Of a stretch of DNA of 64,000 bases, positions 44,817 to 57,909 are shown in pieces. This DNA is from Nemertoderma westbladi (lineage: Eukaryota > Xenacoelomorpha > Nemertodermatida > Nemertodermatidae), in NCBI GenBank assembly GCA_032718475.1, contig JAUCBJ010007281.1, forward strand, positions 25,879-89,878, given 5' to 3'. The first letter of the stretch is position 1. Each line of letters starts with the position of its first letter. The position numbers and the translations under genes are program-made. The notes beneath the pieces were generated by a model. The model saw nothing but the letters and a program-made list of their open reading frames with translations. It searched no databases and was not told where the DNA came from.

Positions 44817-44822
44817 TATAAC

Positions 44823-45747
44823 AGCCATATACACCAGCGTTATTTTAAACTACCCCCCCCCCCCCCCCTCCCAATGCAATCCCCTCTGCATGGTAAAACA
44901 ATTCCTAACTAAATATGCGCTTCGCTTTATCTCCGCGGGATAGTATGAACTCATAATCTGTTATGAGCAGTACATTATAAGCTGATTAAATACGGAGGTT
45001 AGCCACATGAGCTCCTTAAACCGCAGGGGAATCTTTGGACACCGATTAAATAAAATACGGCTGGAAAAAGATTCACTGTGTCAGTGAATATTTACTAAAA
45101 ATTCTTGAAAATTGTTATCAACAGTATAGTAGTGCAAAATTAATTGAATAATTTATAAGGGTATAATATAGGAAAATAAATAATATATTCTCTCATCAAA
45201 ATAATAAATTTTTCTGAGTAAAACTTGACTTAGTAAGTTTCATTAATTTAGTGCTACCAAACATCGTCTGCAATAAAATTCAACGAAATTTATCATCCTA
45301 AAAATATAACAAATAAAACAAACTTTTTGCAAATTTATTCATATCTTTTTCTTTCCATTTCTGGTGGAAATGGCCTCATTCAATTGAATTATCGTGCTGC
45401 TTGAATGTTTGTCAGAAAAACACTATCCCTTTTGTGTTAACAAATTATTCGCGTTTGGGAACAATGAAAATATAGGAGTAAAATGCATGGATTTTTGAAA
45501 TCTTCATTAAATTCATAAACAATTTCATATTTTTCCAAATTTGGGGATATTAATTATTAAATATATAATAAATATATATATTAAATATTTATTATAAATA
45601 CAATACAAAAACTGAGCTTTTGGATATATTATTGTATGTTAGTTTTGATTGTTTATGGTGGCGATTCAATTGTGCTTGATCTATAACGGTCACAGAACAC
45701 ATCAAATCAGTATTTTTGCACTCCTCCCATCGTCGATAAGTACATTC
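44823..45747. other. AT-rich spacer
   Basis: Contains 16 C at 44853-44868 and AT repeats near 45560. No gene seen. Confidence 0.4.
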
Positions 45748-46310
45748 AATACTACTACTATAATCGGCCTGCTGCATTGAAATAGCACATTGAGATTCTA
45801 TGCAGCTTAACAAAAATATTTTGTCTCCACCATGCAATCAACAATTGGCAAGCCCAATGCAGCGTGTATTAAGAATGCTATGCCGGCTTATCAAGAAAAT
45901 TGCGCCGCCACAACTCCCTATCGCTCATGACTTTCGCGAGATTATCCGCATCGTCAAGGCCAGTGTCCTTTAAGATGCGTCTCAAGAAAGTCGTGAGCTA
46001 TCCGCCATGCTTATTTTCTCCATGAGGCTGTCAAAGCATAAGATTGTGCACAGGCTGGTCCTCACGGCGAAAGCAATGTCCTGCAAAACGGAGGCGGCTT
46101 TGTTCTAGTGTAAAGCTTGAGGGAACCAATAGGACACCTCCAATGTTATAGTGTCTGGTTGGAGATGTGTGCATTGTACTTGACAAAGTGAACCCGGCGT
46201 AGCTTTCTTGTGAATGTGACAAACAGAGATTTGGTGTCCTCAGCAGTTAGAGTCAAGCATAGACTACCATAAAGGAGAACTGGAAGTACTGGAACTACTG
46301 TTGCTAAATA
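45748..46310 (-). mobile_element. LINE-A 3' fragment, old
   Basis: TAC tail remnant and a degenerate 3' end at 45748-45785, then about 70 unrelated bases, then the LINE-A C-terminal coding region with many substitutions (46140-46230 encodes the HTSPTRHYNIGG-like frame). Confidence 0.85.
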
Positions 46311-46432
46311 TATATTGATTTAATATTGCGCAAATTGCAGACAAAGAGCTACTAAGTAAAATAAAAATTCAACAATAATTATAAATAAAGGCACCAAAAC
46401 GCAAAAAGTAAAATATGAGTTAAAAAAACGAA

Positions 46433-46600
46433 ATGAAGGGGGTGGGGAGGGGAGGTGGGCTGAGTGACGGCAGCAGTTCACACTCGCGGGAGAACTGGAG
46501 GGTCCCGAGAAGGGGGCTGGGGTGGGAGGGGGGGGGGGGGGGGAGGGGAGGTTGGCTGAGTGACTCTGCAGTTCACACTCGAGAGAGAACTAGAGTCACT
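46433..46600 (+). repeat. G-rich tandem duplication
   Basis: Two diverged copies of GGGGAGGTTGGCTGAGTGAC plus CAGTTCACACTCG and AGAGAACT, separated by 16 G at 46528-46543. A related GGGAGGTTGGCTCGTAC occurs next to the poly-G at 41551. Confidence 0.7.
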
Positions 46601-46619
46601 TCATTAGGTTGTCACGGTT

Positions 46620-47215
46620 TTACGGGCAGACCAGTAAATGGTACACATATGCATGTAGACCGCATAATGTGCAAACGCATGAGGTCAGTAACGCACGCAT
46701 CAGTAGGGGAATGGAGTTCCAGAATTCCGTGTGAATTACAGCTATTTTCTTAGAGATTTCACCTTTAAATAAGTTGAAGGCTTCTAAAACCACTAGATTT
46801 TCACATATCTCACAAATAAGGATTTCTTTACCGCACAATGCCAAAACTAGCCGATTTAGATCACTTTTATGTAGACCAAGGCACCTTTTTAAGAATACTG
46901 CTTTGATTTTATCTTTATTAATTAAACCCATTTTTGTCAGGTGGGGGCCATATGATGCTGAGACCATAAGTGATAATCGGTTTCACCTTTAGACTGAAGA
47001 GGCGGGTTGCTGAGTTGATAGAAAGAACTCTGGGATCTTTAATTTAGTGGACTGATTTAAGCGCCTTTGATGTAATTTTGAGAACGTGCTCCGAAAAAGA
47101 CAATGATGATTGAAAAGTAATTCCAAGATAACAGTTGGAGCTAAAATTTTTAACAGGAATTCCATTATAGAAGAATTGATCCATCTCGCCCACCACGCCG
47201 GAAATTATTAGAATT
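46620..47215 (-). pseudogene. RT C-terminal fragment of a further LINE
   Basis: The minus strand encodes MDQFFYNGIPVKNF, CYLGITFQSSLSFSEHV, a stop, then SINSATRLFSLKVKPIITYG and, after a frameshift, KRCLGLHKSDLNRLVLALCG. The YLGI motif and thumb-like pattern mark a LINE RT after motif C. It differs from LINE-A, B and C. Confidence 0.72.
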
Positions 47216-47493
47216 TATTATTCTATGTGTGTTACCATAGTTACCATTTGGACCCATTTGTTACCATTTGGACCCCTTTTTTAACGTTTCGTTGACAGTA
47301 GGTCTATAATTCGCTGAAGAGTAAAGTAAAGTGAGGGGGGCGTGTGAAACAGGACAAATCGCAGGTAATCCGAAGGCTTCTCTCTCTTGGCTGTTACCTT
47401 TAAGATATGGATGGTAATTCATTACTACCATAAAATCTACCTGCATCCATTTAATTTTATTTAATTATATAAGAATATATAACATATTTATTG

Positions 47494-47494
47494 A

Positions 47495-47526
<32 letters not shown>

Positions 47527-47805
47527 GGATCGGCATGCTGCATTGCAGCTGCATTTTTAAGAATGCTGTGCCGGCTTGTCGACAAAATTGCGCCGCCACA
47601 ACTCCTTATCACCCATGACATTTGCTAGATCATCCGCATCTTCAAGGCCAGTATCCTTTAAGATGCGTCTCAAGAAAGTCATGGGCTGTCTACCATGCTT
47701 ATTCACTCCATGAGGCTGCCAAAGCACAAGATTATGCACTGGCTGGTCTTCACGGTGAAAGCAATGTCCTGCAAAGCGGAGGCGACTTTGTTCTAGTATC
47801 AATAG
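47494..47805 (-). mobile_element. LINE-A 5'-truncated insertion with 11-bp target duplication
   Basis: The plus strand shows about 10 TAC units (47498-47527), then the conserved end and 81 intact C-terminal codons. TTTATTGATAC at 47487-47497 recurs at 47812-47822. About 9 extra bases lie between the truncated 5' end and the right duplicate. Confidence 0.92.
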
Positions 47806-47822
47806 TTATAGTTTATTGATAC

Positions 47823-49212
47823 ATCAAATATCGAATATAGAAGTTGGCACATGAAATTAAATACGTTTCATAAATCTCAATTCTGAGATTTTTATAAATT
47901 ATGGTATCAATTCTATTAACAAACTTTCCATTGGTAACAAAATTATATCGCGTATTAATTGTAACTGCCACTTCATAATACAATTACCCTATCGTGTTTC
48001 TAATCCTTACTCAACCATTGATTCCAAATAGTCAGGCGGGAAATAAATAACCTGCATCTAAAGGAAAACAGGCGGCTCTCATTGGTCAATAAGCCACCAC
48101 TGCACTCTTCAGCATTATTCCGTTATATTTTCTTGCCATGTATTATATAAGAGTTTCATGGTTTGATTATTTATCTATCTTATATTTGAATAATGTTTTT
48201 CAGGAAATATCTTTGTCATATAATAAAACATATTTCACTTAAATATTTGCATGAAGTACATTACTATTAATTTTAGTCCAATTTTATCAGTGATCCTCTT
48301 TATTAGATGGGCAATTGAATGAATTGGAAACGAGAAAATGGTAAGTTAAAGTTACTTATTCAGTACATGAAAGAATTATGATAATAATATATGAACCGAA
48401 TAGCCAACTGGGGATAGGGGAAGGTGCTCGTGTAAGAAAGGCAAGTGAACTGTTGATTTTTAGATGAAGCTACCTTAATTTCTAATCCCGACCCATGCAA
48501 AGTATACCAGACTTTCTGCTGGTATATTATTTTCGCTTTGCAGTTTACACTCATGTGAAGATTACCAGGTTTTAACTAAAAACCCAGGTTACAGAATGGC
48601 TGATCTAACCAAACCAATAAACGAATTAGTATATAACTGTATTTACTGCAGGCTCTCTTGTGCCGATAGACCCTCGCACGCTTAATATTACTATTTTTAT
48701 TAATTTAAATATAAACATAAACATATAATTTTAATTTACCCATATCATTATATTATATGCACTGGTTATAAGACAGAAATAAGCTTTAAAAGACTTTCTG
48801 GATAAATTAAAATTCTTTATATATAAAATTCCAGTAAAATTTCAAACGGAAAGTGAAAATAAGTTGATGACGACTTATAATGGACCATAGCGGACATAGT
48901 TGCTATACTAAAACTACACTCTCTATGTTACAACTATGTTAAAAAATCCATATATCTTCTATATTTGGCGATGCCTCTGAATTATCACGGGTGTCACTGT
49001 GATTGATTGCTTAACCACCTCACATCCAACGAGTGTTGTAATAACTTCCCCATAAAAATCTCACCACAGACACACCATCGATCTTCGTCTAGATCCAGAA
49101 AATCCGAAAACTAGGTAGACAACACAGACGATCACATAGATTTTCTGCATTTCTTTTCTACACTTTACTACAACATGCACTATTTGCAAATATAAAAAAA
49201 TATAATCGGTTC
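47823..49212. other. AT-rich spacer
   Basis: No gene or known repeat recognised. Confidence 0.4.
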
Positions 49213-49261
49213 AGTGACTCACCCCAACAAATAGCGTAGCTAGCGCTATTGGCGTGAGCCA
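49213..49261. repeat. Hairpin beside a LINE-A end
   Basis: GTGACTCACCCC...AATAGCG pairs with CGCTATTGGCGTGAGCCAC, giving a stem of about 20 bp with small bulges, 5 bp from a LINE-A 3' end. Confidence 0.55.
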
Positions 49262-49265
49262 CAAC

Positions 49266-49845
49266 AAGGATCGGCATGCTGCATTGCAGCTGCATTTTTA
49301 AGAATGCTGTGCCGGCTTATCGACAAAATTGCACCGCCACAACTCCCTATCACCCATGACATTTGCTAGATCATCCGCATCTTCAAGGCCAGTGTCCTTT
49401 AAGATGCGTCTCAAGAAAGACATGGGCTGTCCACCATGCTTATTTACTCCATAAGGCTGCCAAAGTACAATATTATGCACTGGCTGGTCCTCACGGCGAA
49501 AGCAATGTCCTGCAAAGCGGAGGCGATTTTGTCTTGCTTGGGGGAACCAATGAGACACCTCCAATGTTATATAGTGTCTGGTTGGAGATGTGTGCATTGT
49601 ATTTGACACAATGAACCCGGCGTAACATTCTTGTGAAAGTGCCATCCAGAGATTTGGTGTCCTCAGCAGTTAGAGCCCAGCATGGACTCCCATAGAGGAG
49701 TACTGGAACTACTGCTGCTCTAAATAATCGGACCTTAATTGTCCGATTAATTCTCGGTGACTTCCAAATTCTGGAAAGCCTATTCAAGGCTGCCCAGTGC
49801 CCATGCCTTTCCCTTACGTATTCGAAGGTCCTTACCTGGCGGATT
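49266..49845 (-). mobile_element. LINE-A 3' fragment
   Basis: Covers the last 190 codons with a 10-bp deletion near 49533 and a small duplication near 49797. The TAG tail is absent. The rest is close to the full-length copies. Confidence 0.92.
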
Positions 49846-50350
49846 GCTTCACGAATTACGAAAAATATTTTGCTTGTAGGTTAATGATGATAAGGATAAT
49901 TTTCTATTTTCTATAAATTAGTGGAAAAGTCATAATCTTTAAGGTCCGAAAATAAGAATTTTTTAAATGCTGCTATGAATGACAGACGACTTTTTTTTAT
50001 TCGTATCTAGAGGGGCAAAGAGTTCCAGATTATTGGCCCTCGAAAAGACGATGTAGAGAATTTCACTAGAACAAAATCGAATCACTAGAAATAAGCGTAT
50101 TAATTAATAAGCCCATGGGGATGTAATTATATTTTGAATGGTACTGCACAGTGTACACCATTATTAGCGCAATACTGTAGCATATATCGGCCGCAACAAA
50201 ACGTCCATTTCTATCATTAAACTTATGTTCTAACTACTTTCACAAACGCCACTTCTAGATAACAGTCGTTGTTAAGAAACCGTACTGATATACTGTAGGC
50301 CTACACAAAATCCAGCCCTCTTTCAACCTGTACCAGATGCCAGTTGATAT
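49846..50350. other. Spacer
   Basis: No gene seen. Confidence 0.35.
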
Positions 50351-50945
50351 GTACTACTACTACTATCGACATGCTGCATTACAGCTGCATTATATATATT
50401 ACAAACATAGTAAGAATGCTGTGCCGGATTGTTGACAAAATTGGGCCGCCACAACTCCCTCCCTATCACCCATGACATTTGCTAGATCATCCGCATCTTC
50501 GAGGCCAGTGTCCTTTAAGATGCGTTTAAAGAAAGTCATGGGCTGTCCACCATGCTTATTCACTCCATGAGGCTGCCAAAGTACAATATTATGCACTGGC
50601 TGGTCCTCACGGCGAAAGCAATGCCCTGTAAAGTGGGGGCGATTCCGTCCAAGTGTCAAGCTAGTGGAGACTACTGTAATGAAACACCTCCAAGGTTGTA
50701 AATAGTCTGGTTGGACATGTGTGCATGTGCATTGTACTTGACACAATGAACCCGGTGTAGTATTCTTGTGAATGTGCCTTCCAGAGATTTGGTTTCCTCT
50801 GCAGTTAGAGCCCAGCATGGACTCCCTATAAGATTACATTGTACTACTACAGCCATAAATAATCGAATCTTGAGATTCTGTTTTATTCTATGGGACTTCC
50901 AAATCCTGGACAGACTATTTAACGATGCCCATGCCCATGCCCTCC
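50351..50945 (-). mobile_element. LINE-A 3' fragment, diverged
   Basis: TAC tail, then a 3' end split by TATATATATTACAAACATAG near 50390. The C-terminal region follows with several indels. Confidence 0.88.
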
Positions 50946-52394
50946 ATGCGACCAGATATGGTCACCATATGGTATGGATTCGTTCATATTGCAAATGAAA
51001 TGAAAACATAAATTTGATACAAGAAAACGATTGAGGCCATGTTGAGTGACAGCTGTTTATAATTTGTAATTTTAGAATTGTGTTGCTGAATGATTACATG
51101 CGATTCACGATAACTTGTTTCAATCACAAGGAAAGGGATGAAACAAGGCTTCCATGATTTTAATAATAATGTAAATTAAAACAGAGACACCCTGTGTACG
51201 ACGGTATCTAATAAAAAATACACATAATTAATGTCAATGTATGCTGGATTTACTTTGATTATATGCATTTTTCCGGGAATTGTGACTCATCATTAGTAGT
51301 TCAGGGTCTTAGTGCGTTCTCAATGTCGTCGTATTTGAAAATTGAATTCTTTATGTAATTTTTTATATATTTTGAAAGAATTCCCGCATGCTGTCACGTT
51401 TTTAGCCTTGCTCTTGAAAATATTAAAAATGATCTATAAAGAAATTATATACTTGTATATTTGTTTGTTTCCAAGTAATTTTCTTCTGGTATAGAGTTTT
51501 GCACAATATTTGCCTACCATATTGTTCTGTACTAATCCGCACCGCAACACACTTTGTATTAATACTACGTTTTAAGGTTAAATCAAGCTGGGCTCCTCTC
51601 ATTGAAATATTTAACAATAAAATTATTGTTACAAATTCAGGAACCATAGTGAATGCAATGTGGTCCCCACTGAAAACTCCCACCTGTATAGAAACACAAA
51701 ATCAAAATGAGTAAATTCACATACCAATAATTATGGATCAATGTTGACAGAGTCAATGACAAATTAATTAAGGTACAAATACCCACATATTGGATTCGGA
51801 TAATACAAACATAGTTTTCCAGCAGATGTTCTGGAATATTAATTGAATTCATGAGACTGCAGGCATACATTTACCATAATTCCGAATTAGCACGACAAAG
51901 TTCCAATCGCACATGTTTCAAACATACTACTTGGGGCGAGCCACGTAGTAGGCAAATAAAAATGATTATTAACTTTATGTACGTTAGTAAATGACTTCAA
52001 TCGTTAAAAATATTTATACTAATTTGTGCATTTCCTTGGGGGGAATTCTATGTTCGAGGATTATAAATTCCCAAATAGCTTTCATCAGAGCATCCATTCC
52101 ATATAGGCATAGTGAAACGTTTAAAACACAAAACAGGCAATTCCAATATTTCTCCCACATTCACTTTAAAACTGAGAACTTAAAAACAAATTTACGTTAG
52201 TTCGGCATTGAAACTTTAACATTGGAACTAAGCTCGCCTTCATTGGAACTAAGGAGTGTCAAATGCTTTTTTAGGTCAATATATATATATAGCATATAAC
52301 CCATGGGGGTAAATGAGCTGTCAAGGGCGTCATGTATAGATTCTACGATGTTTAAAATGGGAAACGAGGTTATGAGTTACAAAAACCACATATA
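50946..52394. other. AT-rich spacer
   Basis: Contains a short GGGGCGAGCCACG match near 51932. No gene is supported. Confidence 0.4.
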
Positions 52395-52690
52395 ATCCCA
52401 TATAATGCAAGTATGCTGAACATACGTGAGCGAGAAACTGAATCAAAGGCCTTGAAGAAGTCAACAAAGATAACAGCCAGATGCCTGTCTTTCTTTTTTG
52501 ATAACTCTTCAATTATCCTTCTAAGTGCCAAAATGGGCTCCATGGTCCCACGACCTTTACGGAACCCATTCTAATGTCCACGGAGCAGTCTCTCAATGGG
52601 ATCCCTGATGCGATTTAATAGAATTCTATTGTATAGCTTTGCAGCAATCGCGATCAATGAGATTCCCCGAAAAGAACCATAGAGTTGGCA
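52395..52690 (-). mobile_element. LINE-A internal RT fragment
   Basis: Encodes the RT segment from FRGISLI to motif A (Asp retained) with good identity. Both ends are truncated. It abuts remnants of a different RT on its right. Confidence 0.9.
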
Positions 52691-52759
52691 ACACTGTTGG
52701 CTTCTTGCACATATTCGATCCCAGATTCCCAGGGTTGGTCCTGGGAATCTGTGTAATTG

Positions 52760-53593
52760 GCTGAGATTGGCTAAAGTCATTAGAGGAATCATCACTTGGG
52801 GTTGTCTATGTCAACGGATCTTGGGTTGGGTTGCGTAATTACGTTAAGAGTAGCACTGTGATTTCGGCTTCCATGTGCGAGTGTTCCACTGGCTGAGCTG
52901 ATGTGCTCTTGCGAAGCCCGTGCACCATTGGCAAAAAGGTCGCACAGCCACATACTAACATGCCAGTGGGTCGCCCTGCGTCATTCCCTCCTTACTCCAC
53001 AATGGGTCATTGCTTCCACTGAGATACAAGCCGCATGGCCATTGTACGTGTTATAAACGAATCGTGAGCAGTGATGCCAATATTGACAGCAATTCATTAG
53101 AGCATCTAGGCGACTGGTGGAGTTAAAGGCATTGCTGGCATCCACAAGTAACATGGACTCTGTGGAGTCATCTTCAAACAGGGCCTCCATAGGGTGGATG
53201 CCTCTTTCTATGCCAGCCTTCACTCCAGCGTACAGTTGAACTGCACCACATTCCATCATGCAGTCCATCTTGGTGGCAGTTGATAGGCAATTAGTGAGAA
53301 GGTGATAGAATACCTCACTGATCCCAATAGGTCACACTCTAGGTTGCTTGTTGAGAGCGATCAGTCGACAGGCATGGAGTGCCCATACATCACCCCAGGG
53401 GATGATTGTGTTCACCAGCCAATGCGCTAAGATGGCCATTGCCTCGCAAAGACAGATTGTGGGTGTCATACCTTGTGAGAGCTGTGCTCCAAAACTCTGC
53501 GGCACCACCTACTGGTCCCACAGCTCGATGGTGAGTACAGATGACCTGAAGTACAATCTGGGAGGTGATGTCCACATCCTCGAAAGCTGGTAG
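52760..53593 (-). pseudogene. RT fragment of a different retroelement (DASNAFNS type)
   Basis: The minus strand reads FEDVDITSQIVLQVI, GPVGGAAEFW, NTIIPWGDVWALHACRLIAL, NKQPRV then a stop, LYAGVKAGIERGIHPMEALF, motif A LLVDASNAFNS and, after a shift, GMTQGDPLA. I recognise this as the RT family with VDASNAFNS and TTQGDPLAM boxes that is widespread in cnidarians, algae and fungi, distinct from LINE-A. Stops and frameshifts kill it. A perfect 12-bp hairpin (CAGATTCCCAGG, 52722-52751) lies at its downstream edge. Confidence 0.72.
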
Positions 53594-54492
53594 TCATAAT
53601 GATGATGGGGTGATGATAACTCCACCTACTGGCTCCTGAAGTCAATCCTGCCAAGTACCTAACTGATCTAGACTTTGCTATACTTTGTACTCTCAAAATC
53701 ACTAGAGGGAGCCCAACGGCTCCTCAGCTCATTAGAACATGCTGCTTCTAGTGTTGGTCCTTTTATTAACACCAGAAAGATCACAATTTTGACAGTTAAC
53801 TTTGAAAGTCCTCAGCAAGTCTCTGATCGGATGAGCATGAGCTCAAAGGATGGTGTGCTTGAGCATGTGGATGACTTCTGTTACCTGGTATCATGGATCC
53901 GGAAGTCAGGTGAGGACCTTCGAATACGTAAGGGAAAGGCATGGGCAGCCTTGAATAGGCATTCAAGGATTTGGAAGTCACCGAGAATTAATCCGAAACT
54001 TAAGGTGCGATTATTTAGAGCAGCAGTAGTTCCAGTACTCCTCTATGGGAGTCCATGCTGGGCTCTAACTGCTGACAACACCAAATCTCTGGATGGCACA
54101 TTCACAAGAATGCTACATGGGTTCATTGTGTCAAGTACAATGCACACATCTCCAACCAGACACTATATAACATTGGAGGTATCTCATTGGTTCCCCCAAG
54201 CTTGACACTAGAACAAAATCGCCTCGGCTTTGCAGGACATCGTCGTCAGGACCAACCAGTGCATAATCTTGTACTTTGGCAGCCTCATGTAGTGAATAAG
54301 CATGGTGGACAGCCCATGACTTTCTTGAGATGCATCTTAAAGGACACTGGCCTTGAAGATGCGGATGATCTAGCAAATGTCATGGGTGATAGGGAGTTGT
54401 GGCGGCACCCCATTTTTCGACAAGCCGGCACAGCATTCTTAACAATGCAGCTGTAATGCAGCATGCCGATCCTAGTAGTAGTAATAGTAGTG
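53594..54492 (+). mobile_element. LINE-A 3' part, plus strand, inserted in the other RT element
   Basis: Runs from the RT motif C region (with a deletion near 53690) to the family 3' end and a TAG tail at 54473-54490. Most of the C-terminal frame is open (53675-54205). It is the opposite strand to its surroundings and splits the DASNAFNS-type element. Confidence 0.9.
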
Positions 54493-55091
54493 TGCCACCA
54501 GGTACAATACATCTGTGCACATACATCTACTGACATCTGTGCAGGATTTTTCTTTGCCAGCATATGTCTCACCTTCAGCCTGTGACATATTGTCAAGAAC
54601 ACCACTGTTATCTCAATCAGTTACTTGACGGACTGCTGCCTGGCTCTGCCCTGTGAGAACCTTCATATTGCAGTCCGTGGCTGTGTTCGTAGGTGTTGTC
54701 CCATGCCCTTTTGGGAATCTTTTATTGCAGCGCTCTGCCTCTGCTAACAGTTGATCAAACTCATCCCACTCCCACATTCCAATCAGCCGCATGATGGAGT
54801 GCCCGGTATTGTGTCCCTCGACCACATCAGGTTCACGCTGGAGCGCCATGGCAATGAAGCACAAGGGCCACTCAGACGGGTGTGTCCCATCAGTAAACCT
54901 GATGATCTCTGATGTGAGCTGGTTGGCGACCTTCTTTCTTCATTCTGACTCGCCAACTTGACGTGGCAGGCATGGCATCTTTCCCAGGTCGAGTCATACG
55001 ATGACCCAGGGGAATTGAACCACTCCCCACCAAAAGCAGTCTCCATAATATCAGTGGTTGGTGAAGTTGTCACACTGGTCTTAGTCGACAA
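54493..55091 (-). pseudogene. Upstream part of the DASNAFNS-type element
   Basis: Two overlapping minus-strand frames read on from one another: WERCHACHVKLASQNEERR, then (shifted) FTDGTHPSEWPLCFIAMALQ, HNTGHSIMRLIGMWEWDEFD and AAVRQVTD. It lies immediately upstream, on the same strand, of the RT fragment across the LINE-A insertion, so it is probably the same element's N-terminal part. No domain recognised. Confidence 0.5.
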
Positions 55092-57909
55092 TCTGGGAAG
55101 GGTTAGAGAAGGGTCGTCTTTGTGACTTCAAATCGTTACATATGTTCTTTAATTGCCATTCTATCCCCCACTAGGATTTTTCTCGAAATTTCTTAGCTTC
55201 TCAAAATTTCTTAGCTTGGCCTCTTCAGAAAGCCTTCGGCTGCTGGGCGAAACCAAAACCGCTGTCTGCCTTCATCTGATCACTGATTGCATGCAACATT
55301 TAGGTCCAGTGGCTTCTTTAACAGTTTGGTTCTTGCATACCTTCCGGTAAATTTTTTTACTTGCATGAATATTTATATATGAATATATACATATATACAT
55401 GAATATACATAAATATTTTATTGTAAAATAAATAGTTATAATTTTACGTTACTACAAAAGAAAATGACACAGATATGCAAGATATATCAATAGCTTTTTA
55501 TAGAGATTTCAATGTGATTGATATAAATGTGTGTGAAACTATAGCACACCCATACAGTTTTCATTATACTCTATAATATACTGTTTTCTAATAAAATTTA
55601 AACTTTGCATTGCATTAGTATTCAGAAAGCCTATTACACTTAGCTTATTGAATATATTATCAGGCTATATAATTTGGGCTAAAGCTCACTGGCTCAATAC
55701 TGTCAATACTCACTGAACTAACAAATGTTGTTGACATCAAAAAACTAAAACATTATTAGTTTATCCAGTCTGGAAAGCTAATTTGTCTGTACCATTATTA
55801 TATTACTAAGGTTTTTTATGAATTTTAACTAAAGACTGTAAATGATTAAATATATCCTGCTATAGTTGTAGAGTAATGTCTCACATCAGTACCTCTATTT
55901 GGCATATCCAACATTTAATAATTATCAGACTTGACCTCTGTATATATTATATTTTAAGAAATAAACATAATAGAATAGTATGTTGTGTAATATATATTTA
56001 GTGATGAAGAATTCACATAGTAGAACTTGTAGAGCACACCAAATTAAGTATTTTGAAAAGGCAGTAGTAGTATTGACCTACACTATATACAATTGTGTAC
56101 AAATAATGTGTATGACATAAAGCATGGCCACTGCTTCTGTTTGTGGACAATCCGATGGCCAAAAGTTAAGAAAAACAAAAGGTGGTCCGTAATTAGTATT
56201 TGATTATTATTTGATCTACGTTAGTTAGGAAGTTTGACTTGAAAGTCGTTGAACCGCAGAAATCTGGAATAGACAAAATAATTGGCGTAGAAACAGAACA
56301 CATATTGCTAATCGTCCTAAAACATCATGTTTATAAATAGTATAAACTAAATGGTATACATTGATTCATTTGGCACTTGGGGAGGTATTGAGGGCATGGC
56401 ACTGGGTACTGTATGTACTGTATGACTTTATATCACTCATTTGGGCGACCACCACTACAACTCGCTTGTGATCTAGATGGCGTCCAGCATCATATCAATA
56501 TCATAACCATTTCAATGAAATCTAGTTACATACAATACTTACAAAACAGTGCAATATTTAATTTTTTTACATTCTTTATGCGAATAAATAAATCAAAAGT
56601 CAAATCATTTAAAGCTAGTGTTTGTTTAATGGTAGATAATAGTAAGTGTGATTCTTTATTAATAATTGTTGTTCATACTTCTTGATGTTCATAACAATGT
56701 TACAGTAGCTAGTGATCTAGTCTTTTCTTCTCAGGATTAAGTCAGGGGGATGTCCAATAAAAATAACCCTTGTTTTAAACACGCCCTGCGCTATAAGGCG
56801 GCCCTGGTTCTATATAAAATGTAATTCCGCATCCTCATAAATTATAACCAATTAGTTCCAATGAGTTCCAATTAAAGCCCTCGCTATCTGAGATATTAAT
56901 TATGCATTTTTCGACCACCATGGGAGAGGGAGCTGATGTAGTAGCACGTTTCGCACGGGAAGTGGGAAGTGGGTGATGGTAAGAATGGATGGTGAATTGC
57001 TGGGTAAATTGAACTAACCAATGTGGATAGGGAATAATGGAACTGTAGCATCTGAACTGTAAAGAAGGAGCAAGGCGGTTGTGTCACATCAGATCAGGTA
57101 CATCACAGATATTACATTGGAAATGAACTAATGTTACTGAATAGTAAATATTTGAGTAGAAGTGTCCATAGCGATAATTGTAGGTGGGCGTTCTACAGTG
57201 ATTGAAAATAAAGACAATTCATTGATTGATTTCAATAGTCTTAAACAACGACTTTATCTGCCTTTTTGTTTTTATTTCTCCCTCTTAAACATCGTATTTA
57301 TATAAAAAATATTAACTTAACTTTTCTAAAATGGTAAAAATTCCAAACTTTGTAATATTGCATTTCCAAAGTAGACCCAGTAGATAACTGAGTAACTTGT
57401 CCAATAATACCCTCATTAAATAATATGTGTATACCCTAATGACTAAGCTGTACCAATTAAAGTAAAAGGAACCAATTGAAAAAATATTGGGATACCTTTT
57501 GTCAGTTTTCAATTTATTGTCAGTTACATTTGTATTATTACTGTATGCCTATCATTCACATACAATAGTTTTATATTGGCCATCGGTTGCTATGACTAAT
57601 ATGACCCTTGACTAATATTACTCTAATTCATTGAAATCCAACTGCATCTACAGTGATGAATGATAGACAATTTCTAAACGAATCATCTGTTACTACTACT
57701 TCTTCTTTGTGCTGTTGCAGTGGTAACTAAGTTTACCAAATTTGTAAAATTATTCTATTGTACTCACCAAGTACTTCGTGAGGAACGTAATGCAGTTGTA
57801 GTTCTGGATTATTTTTCAATGAAAAAGGTAAGTTATTGTGGGTAAGGCAAGACGCTCCAAACAAGTATGGCAAAATGCGTGCAAGTTATACTATAACTTG
57901 TATGCAACA
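55092..57909. other. Long AT-rich stretch
   Basis: No gene or repeat family recognised over 2.8 kb. A small perfect palindrome (CAAGTTATA C TATAACTTG) lies at 57882-57900 next to the large one. Confidence 0.4.
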
